Source: Alkalihalobacterium elongatum | Lineage (GTDB): Bacteria > Bacillota > Bacilli > Bacillales > Bacillaceae_F | NCBI RefSeq assembly: GCF_019024285.1 | Contig: NZ_WMKZ01000011.1 | Span: 1-64,000 of the forward strand | Direction: 5' to 3' | Length of the DNA stretch: 64,000 bases | Part shown: positions 54,072 to 62,401 of the stretch, in pieces | Numbering within the stretch: the first letter of the stretch is position 1 | How the letters are laid out: each line of letters opens with the position of its first letter | The notes under the pieces: generated by a model | Database searches by the model: none | What the model was told of the DNA's origin: nothing | What the model saw: only the letters and a program-made list of their open reading frames with translations | Position numbers and translations under genes: made by a program

Positions 54072-55355
54072 TTACTCATAGACAATTTCTTTTGTTTCAG
54101 GATCATAATAGATAGCTTCAGACACAGGGACAAGTTCACCATCTTTTGCCTGAATAATATAAAGTGTTGTTGTTCCATAACGATGCTCAGGAGTGTACGT
54201 TACTTCTGCATAAATCGAACCATCCCAATTATCGAATGTTTCCATTTGAGCAATAAAGTTTTCCCATGTTAAATTATCGCCTGCTCGTTTAAACGTTTCG
54301 ATAAGCACTTGCCCATGTCCCCACCCTTGTTGAGATAAGGCGCCAATCGCTGCTTCGCCAAAGTCTTTTGTAATATATTCATAGTACTCTTCAATCTCTG
54401 GTAAACTTTCTAAAGAAGCAAATTTTGATGTACTTATTGTTCCTTCCCAAATGTCCTTACCTGCGATGTTAAATTGATTTTTATCTCCACCTCCAGTATT
54501 TGTAACAATATAAGGAATATCGGTTGCCCCGATTTTATCCATCTCAATTCGTAAAGAAGCCGCTGGCATAGGTGTAGAAACCATAAAAATTACATCAGCA
54601 TCAGAGTTAGCAAGGTGTTGGGCTTGTGAACTTAGGTCACTATCGGAAGCTAGAAATTTAACTTCTTTAACAATTTCAGCATCATATTTCCCGATTTCTT
54701 CTTTAATAGTTCCTGATCCTTGCATGCCAAAGTCGTCATTTTGGTAGGCAAGCGCTATTTTCTTTGCCCCTAGCTCATTAACTGCATAGTCTAATAGGAT
54801 CTTAGCTTCTACTGTATAGTTCAAGGTATCTGCGAAAATATTTTTTATTGGAGGGTTTACAAATTTATCAGCACCCGTTTGGATCCCAGTTACTGGAATT
54901 CCTGAGTTGGTTAACGTGTCTTGAATAGCCCCTACATTTGCTGTACCTAAAGGAATGGCAATTGCAAATACTTGATCTTGCTCAATTAAACGTTGAGCAG
55001 CCTGAACAGTTTTAGCTGGCTGGTATTGATCATCATATGGTATTAATTTAAATGTTCTTCCATTAACCCCACCATTGTCATTTACATAGTTAATGTAAGC
55101 TTGCAGACCTTGACGCACCTTATCGTATTCAGCGACAGGACCTGTTTGCGGACCAATTGCACCAATAAGTATCTCGTCATCTGTTACCCCTTGTGCATAA
55201 TTTTTTTCACCTGATTCCTCTTGGGTTTGATCCTGACTTTCTTCACCTTGATCCTCATCTGCAGGTGCAGGAGAACTTGATGGTTCCTGACACGCTACGA
55301 GTAATAGAACAAATATTAGCGAAAATAGTAAAATAAGAGATTTTTTCTTTAACAT
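54072..55355 (-). CDS. ABC importer substrate-binding lipoprotein (Liv type)
   Basis: A 427-residue periplasmic-binding-fold lipoprotein. Lipobox LVAC at about 22, an acidic linker, then QGVTDDEILIGAIGPQTGPV and LIPYDDQYQPAKTVQAAQRL, typical of Leu/Ile/Val-type (Peripla_BP_6) proteins, and KKIALAYQNDDFGMQG in the second lobe. It is paralogous to the proteins at 55408 and 60986. ATG 55355 is behind GGGAG; the frame runs further upstream but overlaps the preceding gene. The ligand is unknown; it probably feeds the Liv permease encoded at 57.6-60.9 kb. Confidence 0.9.
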   Translation of the reverse strand: MLKKKSLILLFSLIFVLLLVACQEPSSSPAPADEDQGEESQDQTQEESGEKNYAQGVTDDEILIGAIGPQTGPVAEYDKVRQGLQAYINYVNDNGGVNGRTFKLIPYDDQYQPAKTVQAAQRLIEQDQVFAIAIPLGTANVGAIQDTLTNSGIPVTGIQTGADKFVNPPIKNIFADTLNYTVEAKILLDYAVNELGAKKIALAYQNDDFGMQGSGTIKEEIGKYDAEIVKEVKFLASDSDLSSQAQHLANSDADVIFMVSTPMPAASLRIEMDKIGATDIPYIVTNTGGGDKNQFNIAGKDIWEGTISTSKFASLESLPEIEEYYEYITKDFGEAAIGALSQQGWGHGQVLIETFKRAGDNLTWENFIAQMETFDNWDGSIYAEVTYTPEHRYGTTTLYIIQAKDGELVPVSEAIYYDPETKEIVYE

Positions 55356-55407
55356 TTTATTCTCCCTTCTATATTCAGTAATAAAAAATTTTTTTTGTTG
55401 AAATGTT

Positions 55408-56694
55408 TTATTTATAAGTAATTTCACCTGTAACTGGGTCAAACGCAATAGAATCTGTAATTCTTACAAGTTCACCATTTTGAGCTTGAGAGATGTATAG
55501 AGAGGTAACTCCGTAGTGATTATCTGGGCTAAACGATACACCTTCATAAAAAGAACCGTCCCAATTATCAAATGTATACAGAGCTTCGGTAAAGTTTTCC
55601 CAATTCAGTTCGGAACCTGTTCGTTTTAATGCTTCATGTAAGAATTCTCCTAGTGTCCATCCGACATGAACGGTATTCAATGGTGAGTTATCGGAATACT
55701 TAGCTGAATATCTTTCTAGAAAAAGTTTCATTTGCTCATCATCAGAATTGAAATCTGGTAATGGTAAGAATTGAGCACCATACGTACCATTCCAAACATC
55801 CTCTCCTGCAAGTTTAAACTGTTCAGGTGAATTTGAGACAGCAGAAGTAAGAAAAGCCATGTCCGTTAAACCGATTCGGTGCATTTCTCGTTTTAAACTA
55901 GCAAGAGGATTAGATAGTCCATAAACAATTACTGCATCTGCCCCTGATTCCTTTAACTTCTGTGCTTGAGAACTAAGATCTGAATCACCACTTACATAAG
56001 TAATTTCAGTAACGATTTCAGCATTACTATAATTTTCAATACCTTCTAATACACCTGCTAATCCTTCTTTTCCAAAATCATCATTTTGATATACAACTGC
56101 AATTTTTTCTGCATCTAATTCATTGATTGCGTAATCTAATAACACTTTTGCTTCATACCGGTAGTTTACTAAACCCGCTCCAAAAAAGTTAGCAATTGGA
56201 GGCTCAACAAATTCCTTCGCACCTGCTTGCATTAATAGAACTGGGACACCTACTTCTTCATAGTAATCTTTTACAGCTGCAATACACGGGGAACAAATTT
56301 GGCCTAGTATTGCAAATACTTGATCTTGCTCGACGATCCTACTAGCCATTTGTACTGTTTTTGCTGGTTGATACTGGTCATCATAGGCAACTAACTTTAA
56401 CTGACGACCATCAACTCCGCCATTTTCATTAATGTAATTAAAGTACAAATCAATTCCTTGTCGTACATAATCATAAAATCCTGCTGGCCCTGTCTGTGGA
56501 CCGAGATGTCCAATTAAAATTTCATCATCCGTCACCCCTTGTGAGAGATTTAATTCACCTTGTTCGTCTTGAGACTCATTCGCTTCTTCATTTTGGTCTG
56601 AATTTGATGGTGCAGGTGAACTAGATGACTCTGAACACGCTGCTAGTAATAAGAAAAAAAACATGCCAACACAAAAAATAATAATTTTTTTCAA
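55408..56694 (-). CDS. ABC importer substrate-binding lipoprotein (Liv type), second paralogue
   Basis: A 428-residue binding lipoprotein: lipobox LAAC at about 20, a Ser/Asp/Glu-rich linker, then QGVTDDEILIGHLGPQTGPA, FGKEGLAGVLEGIENY, and paired cysteines in ILGQICSPCIAAVKD, also present in the 60986 paralogue (NVCTPCNTAA). The leader carries a sigma-54 promoter and a cre site, so this pair of binding proteins belongs to the same regulon as the acyl-CoA genes. The ligand is probably a carboxylic acid metabolised by the island rather than a branched-chain amino acid; this is inference from context. Confidence 0.9.
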   Translation of the reverse strand: MKKIIIFCVGMFFFLLLAACSESSSSPAPSNSDQNEEANESQDEQGELNLSQGVTDDEILIGHLGPQTGPAGFYDYVRQGIDLYFNYINENGGVDGRQLKLVAYDDQYQPAKTVQMASRIVEQDQVFAILGQICSPCIAAVKDYYEEVGVPVLLMQAGAKEFVEPPIANFFGAGLVNYRYEAKVLLDYAINELDAEKIAVVYQNDDFGKEGLAGVLEGIENYSNAEIVTEITYVSGDSDLSSQAQKLKESGADAVIVYGLSNPLASLKREMHRIGLTDMAFLTSAVSNSPEQFKLAGEDVWNGTYGAQFLPLPDFNSDDEQMKLFLERYSAKYSDNSPLNTVHVGWTLGEFLHEALKRTGSELNWENFTEALYTFDNWDGSFYEGVSFSPDNHYGVTSLYISQAQNGELVRITDSIAFDPVTGEITYK

Positions 56695-56791
56695 AGTTAA
56701 CCCTCCTTATTTACGTTCACAATTTTTTTCAAACCTTCTCTAGCAACATTGTGATTTGTGAATTTGCTCCCCCTCCTTTTCAATAAACACT

Positions 56792-56807
56792 TTGTAAGCG
56801 TTTACTA
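56792..56807. promoter_or_regulatory. cre site (CcpA) before the binding-protein pair
   Basis: TTGTAAGCGTTTACTA agrees with the cre consensus at nearly all positions. It lies in the transcribed leader between the sigma-54 promoter and the gene, as at 36829. Confidence 0.75.
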
Positions 56808-56882
56808 AACAATTCAAAAAGTAAACTGCTAGTATAATCAGAATTAAACAGCTATTTTTCTAACAACCTACAATAACTTCTA

Positions 56883-56900
56883 TTGCAAAAAATGTGCCAA
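56883..56900 (-). promoter_or_regulatory. Sigma-54 promoter of the binding-protein pair
   Basis: TTGGCACATTTTTTGCAA on the minus strand is a very close -24/-12 match with 10-nt GG-GC spacing. The leader to the ATG is about 180 nt. Confidence 0.9.
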
Positions 56901-56995
56901 TATATAATTCGTCCTTTGGGCTACAGTTCTTTAGCCGATTACGAATATAAGGTTATTACTACTAGTTAGAAAGTCAAAGAAAGTGTATGAGATAT

Positions 56996-57005
56996 TAACA
57001 GTTCA
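56996..57005. promoter_or_regulatory. Candidate activator-binding motif (UAS)
   Basis: TAACAGTTCA shares the ACAGTT core with motifs upstream of the other sigma-54 promoters and lies about 100 bp upstream of this one. Confidence 0.35.
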
Positions 57006-57037
57006 TTAGTGAAATTTGCATTTTTTCATACAGTTGG

Positions 57038-57469
57038 TTATCTTTTTACTAAACCAACCATTTCAATTTCCAACACGAGTTCTTCGTCTTGATTAAAAGT
57101 CCTTAACAACGTTGTAACAAAACCTCGATCTGAATATTTAGGATGCTCTTTTTTATCAATCATCTTTACTTCAACTGATAGGTGGTCTTCAGGATATACG
57201 GGTTTTGCAAATTTAACATAATTCATTCCCGCACCACCTATAATATCGTCACCGATGATATCCATATCCACCCACAGTTTCCAGGTGATACTCAAAGTAT
57301 GTAAACCAGATGCTATAATTCCACCAAACATACTTTGTTTTGCTTTTTCTTCGTCAACATGCATAAACTGCGGATCATATTGAGAGGCAAACGTAAAAAC
57401 ATCTTCTTTTGTAACTTCATAAGAGGCTGTTTGATATGTTATCCCATTTTCAATTTCATCAAATTTCAT
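57038..57469 (-). CDS. MaoC-like hydratase
   Basis: A 143-residue hot-dog hydratase: VTKEDVFTFASQYDPQFMHVDEEKA holds the catalytic Asp and His (DPQFMH), and GGIIASGLHTLSITWKL follows. It would hydrate an enoyl-CoA. ATG 57469 lies 9 nt behind AAAGGA; an ATG three codons earlier abuts that ribosome site. It follows livF by about 115 bp with only a weak hairpin between, so it may be part of the transporter operon. Confidence 0.85.
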   Translation of the reverse strand: MKFDEIENGITYQTASYEVTKEDVFTFASQYDPQFMHVDEEKAKQSMFGGIIASGLHTLSITWKLWVDMDIIGDDIIGGAGMNYVKFAKPVYPEDHLSVEVKMIDKKEHPKYSDRGFVTTLLRTFNQDEELVLEIEMVGLVKR

Positions 57470-57516
57470 CAAGCTCATTCCTTTTACAATAGTTTCCTTC
57501 TAATAAGATCTAATAG

Positions 57517-57557
57517 AAAATTAACTAAACATGATAGTTTTGTTAATTTTCTATAGT
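57517..57557 (-). terminator. Weak hairpin after livF
   Basis: AGAAAATTAAC pairs with GTTAATTTTCT. It is AT-rich with a poor T-tract, so termination between livF and the MaoC gene is probably partial. Confidence 0.45.
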
Positions 57558-57585
57558 TAATCGATGTTTACTAGTATGAATTTTT

Positions 57586-58287
57586 TTAACCACCCAGATA
57601 CAACTTCCGAACTTCGTCATTAGTTTTTAATTCCTTCGAATCACCTTCTAATGCGACGTGTCCATTTTCCAAAATATATGAATAATCAGAAATTTCCATT
57701 GCCATATGAGCATTTTGCTCAACTAGCAAAATTGCAGTGCCTTCTTTGTTAATCTCTTTGATAATCTTAAAAATCTCCCTAACTAATTTAGGTGCAATTC
57801 CTAACGAAGGCTCATCTAGTAATAACACTTTAGGTTTTCCCATTAAAGATCTTCCAATAGCTAACATCTGTTGTTCTCCACCACTTAATGTACCCGCTTT
57901 TTGCTGCACGCGTTCTTTTAATCGTGGAAAATAACTAAATACTTTTTCCATATCAGATTTAATATTTTTATCTTTACGTTGAAATGCCCCTATCTTTAAG
58001 TTTTCTTCCACAGTTAATAGCGGAAAAACTCGACGGTTTTCTGGGCACTGTATAACACCATTCTTCACCATCTCACTTGCTGACTTTTTGTTCATCGACT
58101 GACCTTGGAGCTCAAAGTTCCCCTCTTTTGGTTGAACGAGTCGAGAAATAACGTTTAGTGTAGTAGATTTTCCTGCACCGTTACCACCAAGTAAGGAGAT
58201 TATTTTTCCTTCTGGAACTTTTAACGAGACCCCTCGTAATGCATGGACATGCCCATAATATGCATGAACATTAGTTAACTGCAACAT
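57586..58287 (-). CDS. livF: Liv-type ABC importer ATP-binding protein LivF
   Basis: A 233-residue ABC ATPase. Walker A GGNGAGKST, signature TLSGGEQQMLAIGRSLM, Walker B KVLLLDEPSLGIAP and the switch histidine VEQNAH. The LRGVSLKVPEGKIISLLGGNG start and the Q-C-P-E-N-R segment are LivF-like. It powers the importer formed with LivG, LivH and LivM. ATG 58287 follows a strong GGAGGTGG and overlaps the end of livG by 17 bp. Confidence 0.93.
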   Translation of the reverse strand: MLQLTNVHAYYGHVHALRGVSLKVPEGKIISLLGGNGAGKSTTLNVISRLVQPKEGNFELQGQSMNKKSASEMVKNGVIQCPENRRVFPLLTVEENLKIGAFQRKDKNIKSDMEKVFSYFPRLKERVQQKAGTLSGGEQQMLAIGRSLMGKPKVLLLDEPSLGIAPKLVREIFKIIKEINKEGTAILLVEQNAHMAMEISDYSYILENGHVALEGDSKELKTNDEVRKLYLGG

Positions 58288-59047
58288 CTTCTTCCACCTC
58301 CCCAAGATACGCTTCAATAACTACTGGATCGTTTTGTACTTTAGCTGGGGTTCCTTCAGAAATCTTCTTTCCAAAGTTCATGACCATTACCGCATCAGAA
58401 ACTTTCATGACGAGTGACATATCATGCTCAATTAATAAAACCGTATAATTCATCTCATTTTTTAAGCGCAAGATTAGTTCACTAACCCTTTCAGTTTCAA
58501 CAGGATTCATTCCAGCTACTGGCTCATCTAACAAAATAAGCTTAGGATTAGCGATCATCGCTCGGCCGATATCTACCATTTTTTGATACCCAAATGATAG
58601 ATTAGATACTTTTTCATGCGCTAAATGTGTAATATTCAATAGCTTCATTACATCGTATGCCTTTTCATTCGCCTCTTTTTCTGTCCTTTTTATGGAAGGT
58701 AGATTTAAGGCAATCGCAAAAATGTTCTTTTTTAACTGAGGGTGCAAACCAGTAAGTAGGTTTTCTAATACGGTCATTTTAGAAAACAACTCTACGTTTT
58801 GGAAGCTTCGTGCAATCCCTTTTTTTATGACTTCATGTGGCTTATATTTCGCTATATCCTCTCCATTGAACGTAATTTGTCCTTGAGTAGGAGTATAAAA
58901 ACGACTAATGCAATTAAAAACCGTTGTCTTTCCTGCACCATTTGGCCCAATAATGGAATAAATTGATCCTTCAGGTACTTCAAATGAAAGACTATTGACA
59001 GCTGTTAGTCCTCCAAATTGTACTGTTACATCCTTAAACGTTAACAT
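58271..59047 (-). CDS. livG: Liv-type ABC importer ATP-binding protein LivG
   Basis: A 258-residue ABC ATPase: Walker A GPNGAGKTT, the LivG-type signature NLSFGYQKMVDIGRAMI, Walker B KLILLDEPVAGMNP and IEHDM. FGGLTAVNSLSFEVPEGSIYSIIG is the LivG start. It pairs with LivF. ATG 59047 is used because AGGAAAG follows GGGGTGA just upstream; the gene overlaps the end of livM by 14 bp, indicating translational coupling. Confidence 0.93.
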   Translation of the reverse strand: MLTFKDVTVQFGGLTAVNSLSFEVPEGSIYSIIGPNGAGKTTVFNCISRFYTPTQGQITFNGEDIAKYKPHEVIKKGIARSFQNVELFSKMTVLENLLTGLHPQLKKNIFAIALNLPSIKRTEKEANEKAYDVMKLLNITHLAHEKVSNLSFGYQKMVDIGRAMIANPKLILLDEPVAGMNPVETERVSELILRLKNEMNYTVLLIEHDMSLVMKVSDAVMVMNFGKKISEGTPAKVQNDPVVIEAYLGEVEEDVAVN

Positions 59048-60020
59048 TACTTTCCTCACCCCTTTGAACGACTTCTGCTTTATCACTAGGTTTCTTCCTT
59101 TTTAGACTTTCGAAAATGGCGACAATGCCTTCAGGTTTAAATAAAATAATCGCTACAACAGCTACACCAATTACCATATTCGTAATTCCTACGTAACTAT
59201 CCGTGAAATGCGGAAGAACAGAGAATAATATAGCACCTACAACAGCTCCTGGTATCGATGCTAACCCTCCAACTACAATCATTGCTAAAACTAGGAAGGA
59301 TGTTACCATTGTAAAGTCATTTGGACTAATAAATCCTACCCAATATCCGTAAAGTCCACCGGCAATACCTGTAAAGAATGCACTAATAACAAACATGACC
59401 GTTTTATAAAAAGAAATGTTGATTCCGATAGATTGAGAGGCTACTTCACTATCCCGGATGGCGATAAAAGCACGGCCAAGTCTACTTTTTACAATGTTAT
59501 ACATTAACCATGTAATTAAAATAGTAATAGCTACAACGACATAAAACATTTGAAAGTTGGAAGAGAATAAGCTAGGTTTTGCTACAGCGATCCCAGAGTA
59601 TCCACCTGTTAGACTACTCCAGTTTAAAGCAATTTGTGGTATAGATAACCCAAAACCTAGAGTAGCTACCGCTAAAAAGTGTCCTTTCAAACGAACAGCT
59701 GGCAGACCGATTAAAAGACCAATTAAACCCGTAATCACACCTGCTAATGGAAGGATGATAAAAAACGGTAATCCAACTTTTGTTGATAAGATAGCTACTG
59801 AATACCCACCAATACTTAAGAAACCTGCATGCCCAACAGAAATTTGTCCTCCATATCCTATTAATAGATTTAATGACATTGACGTAATGATATATATACA
59901 TGTGATTACAAATAGTGTCAGAAAATAATTGGACTTTCCTACGAGCAGCGGATAAATGAGCATAAAAATAACTAATAGCCCTAAAGTTAATTTTTTATTA
60001 TAAATAAAATTCAAGTTCAT
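59034..60020 (-). CDS. livM: Liv-type ABC importer permease LivM
   Basis: A 328-residue permease with about nine to ten hydrophobic helices. SLNLLIGYGGQISVGHAGFLSIGGY is the conserved LivM segment, RLGRAFIAIRDSEVASQSIGI the EAA-like loop that docks on the ATPases, and MIVVGGLASIPGAVVGAILF follows. It forms the channel with LivH. The ATG overlaps the livH stop by one base (ATGA). Confidence 0.92.
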   Translation of the reverse strand: MNLNFIYNKKLTLGLLVIFMLIYPLLVGKSNYFLTLFVITCIYIITSMSLNLLIGYGGQISVGHAGFLSIGGYSVAILSTKVGLPFFIILPLAGVITGLIGLLIGLPAVRLKGHFLAVATLGFGLSIPQIALNWSSLTGGYSGIAVAKPSLFSSNFQMFYVVVAITILITWLMYNIVKSRLGRAFIAIRDSEVASQSIGINISFYKTVMFVISAFFTGIAGGLYGYWVGFISPNDFTMVTSFLVLAMIVVGGLASIPGAVVGAILFSVLPHFTDSYVGITNMVIGVAVVAIILFKPEGIVAIFESLKRKKPSDKAEVVQRGEESNVNV

Positions 60021-60886
60021 CACACCTTTTTAACAGTTTGAGTACCTCCAAAAATTCCTTGAGGACGAATATAAAGTACAATTATGATTAATAAAAACGT
60101 GTAAACTAACTTCATTTCTGGTGCAATATAATAACTAATTAAATTTCCGAATATTCCAATAATAATCCCGCCAATTAAAGCACCTGGCAAACTTACAAAT
60201 CCACCTAATACAGCTGCTGCGAATGCCATTATTAGTACATCAGCCATCATATGCGTATCTAAAAATGTTATCGGTGCTGTCATCATTCCAGCTACCCCAC
60301 CAAGAATTGCTCCAACTGCCCAAGTGGCTGTAAAAACAGTAGTTACTTTTATCCCCATTAATTGGGAAGCTTTAATATCCTGTGAAGATGCTCTCATCGC
60401 TAAGCCAATTTTCGTAAACCTAAATAAAACGAAAAAGATTAACATTAATACAATCGTTAGGACAATGACAAAAATTTCGTTTGGGGTAATGAACACATTT
60501 CCAATTTGGATAGAATTTCCTTGGATTGCTTGAGGATACCCCGTTGGTTTATGTCCCCAAATTAACCCTGCTGCTCCATTAAATATCATGAATAACCCTA
60601 GCGTAACTACAATTTGGTTCAAGTGAGGTGCGGATTGAACCCGTTTCATGATGAGTTGATGAACAACCGTTCCAAATATAGCTCCAAACAATAACGCTAG
60701 TATAAATGAGATAAAATACCCCAATTCAAACTGAGTTAAGAAAACAAAACTAACAAACGTCGTAACCATTGCCATTTCACCCTGGGCAAAGTTAACAATA
60801 TCAGTAGTTTTATAAATTAAAACTAATCCAAGCGCAGCTAACCCGTATATACAACCAAATATTAATCCACTTACAAGAATTTGCAT
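60020..60886 (-). CDS. livH: Liv-type ABC importer permease LivH
   Basis: A 288-residue permease, about eight helices. GCIYGLAALGLVLIYKTTDIVNFAQGEMAM is typical LivH, TKIGLAMRASSQDIKASQLMGI the ATPase-docking loop, and LGGFVSLPGALIGGIIIG the C-terminal motif. It lies 99 bp after the binding-protein gene, in an operon SBP-livH-livM-livG-livF. Confidence 0.92.
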   Translation of the reverse strand: MQILVSGLIFGCIYGLAALGLVLIYKTTDIVNFAQGEMAMVTTFVSFVFLTQFELGYFISFILALLFGAIFGTVVHQLIMKRVQSAPHLNQIVVTLGLFMIFNGAAGLIWGHKPTGYPQAIQGNSIQIGNVFITPNEIFVIVLTIVLMLIFFVLFRFTKIGLAMRASSQDIKASQLMGIKVTTVFTATWAVGAILGGVAGMMTAPITFLDTHMMADVLIMAFAAAVLGGFVSLPGALIGGIIIGIFGNLISYYIAPEMKLVYTFLLIIIVLYIRPQGIFGGTQTVKKV

Positions 60887-60985
60887 TAATTACCCCTACC
60901 TTCCTACAATACTCTCATGAAGTATTTTAGTAGAGGAATAATAGAAATAACTTCTACTATCCCTCTCCTTATTGTTTAGGTTTTA

Positions 60986-62278
60986 TTAATCTTCGTACGT
61001 AATTTCTCCTGTAGCTGGATCAAATGTGATTGCTCCTGAGACTGGAACAATTTGTCCGTCTTTCGCTTCTGTTAAGATCATTGTTGTTAATCCGTAGTGG
61101 TTTTCTTCTGTGAATGTTACCCCTTCATAAATGGAATCAGTGTAATTATCAAATGAATACAATGACTCAAAGAATTTACCCCAAGTAAGTTCTCCACCTG
61201 TTCTTTCAAGTGCTTCAACAAATACTTCCCCGATTGCCCAACCTACTGGGCCGAATCCATCAATAGGATCGTTAGGAAAATCTTTACTAAATCTCTCTTC
61301 ATATAACTTCATACTAGGATCATCTGTTAACCCTGGCATCGGGAATGTTGCTGCACTAATAGTTCCTTCCCAAATACCTTCACCTGCTAAGCTAAATAGG
61401 TTTCTATCATTCGCACCAACTGAAGAAACGATGTACGGGATGTCACCTAAACCAATTCGGTCCATATCCTTCCTTAAGCTAGCCGCTGGGTTTGGTGTTG
61501 CCATTGCAATTACAACATCAGGTGAAGCTTGACTTAAATGCTGTGATTGTGTACTGAAATCTGTATCTCCTGCGACATATGGAATTTCAGCTACAATTTC
61601 GACTCCATCATAAGAACCAACATTTTCTTGAAGCGCTGTAAGCCCTTCTTTTCCATAGTCATCATTTTGGTATACGATAGCGATTTTTTTTGAGTTTAAT
61701 TTATTTACTGCATAATCTAAAAAGACTCTAGCTTCGACTCGATAGTTTAAGATACTTGAACCAAAATAGTTTTTGATCGGTGGATTTACAAACTCTTGTG
61801 CACCCGTACTAACCATAACCATAGGAATACCAGCACTTTCATACGTATTTCTTGCTGCTGTGTTACAAGGAGTACAAACGTTGCCTAGTGTCGCAAAAAC
61901 TTTATCTTCCTCAACAAGTCGCGATGCTAGTTGGACAGTTTTAGCTGGTTGGTATTGATCGTCATAAGCAACAAGCTTTAACTGTCGTCCGTGAACTCCG
62001 CCATTTTCATTTACATAATTAAAATGGGATTCAATACCCTTTCTAATATAGTCATAAATAGCAACTGGACCTGTTTGTGGTCCTAAATGCCCTACTAAAA
62101 TTTCAGAATCTGTTACACCTTGAGCTAGTTCGACACTGTCCCCCTTATCTGTTTGTTCACTTGTTCCCCCTTCAGAATTATTAGTACCTGTTTCCTCATT
62201 GCTACAACCGATTAACGCGATCATTGCCAACATACTAATAACAATGATGTAAAAAAATTGCTTTTTACCCTTTACCAT
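60986..62278 (-). CDS. ABC importer substrate-binding lipoprotein (Liv type), third paralogue
   Basis: A 430-residue binding lipoprotein with lipobox LIGC at about 25, an acidic linker, and QGVTDSEILVGHLGPQTGPV, LKLVAYDDQYQPAKTVQLA and KIAIVYQNDDYGKEGLTA. It shares the paired cysteines (NVCTPCNTAA) with the 55408 paralogue. It is the cognate receptor of livHMGF by position and lies directly behind an ACAD11-like dehydrogenase, linking uptake to acyl-CoA oxidation. AGGAGGAG precedes the ATG. Confidence 0.9.
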   Translation of the reverse strand: MVKGKKQFFYIIVISMLAMIALIGCSNEETGTNNSEGGTSEQTDKGDSVELAQGVTDSEILVGHLGPQTGPVAIYDYIRKGIESHFNYVNENGGVHGRQLKLVAYDDQYQPAKTVQLASRLVEEDKVFATLGNVCTPCNTAARNTYESAGIPMVMVSTGAQEFVNPPIKNYFGSSILNYRVEARVFLDYAVNKLNSKKIAIVYQNDDYGKEGLTALQENVGSYDGVEIVAEIPYVAGDTDFSTQSQHLSQASPDVVIAMATPNPAASLRKDMDRIGLGDIPYIVSSVGANDRNLFSLAGEGIWEGTISAATFPMPGLTDDPSMKLYEERFSKDFPNDPIDGFGPVGWAIGEVFVEALERTGGELTWGKFFESLYSFDNYTDSIYEGVTFTEENHYGLTTMILTEAKDGQIVPVSGAITFDPATGEITYED

Positions 62279-62401
62279 TTTTACTCCTCCTTCTATGTTA
62301 TGGCCCCCAATATATCCAACAATAAAACTAGCCTATTTTACTAATCATCCCCTTTCATGGTCCTAAACTGTAAGTATTAAAGCTTCTTATGATCTAAAGG
62401 T

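Noticed and set aside
59557-59928. 123-codon plus-strand ORF inside livM, and similar long antisense ORFs over acyl-CoA genes
   Set aside because: They are shadows of well-supported genes on the other strand, without ribosome sites or recognisable domains.
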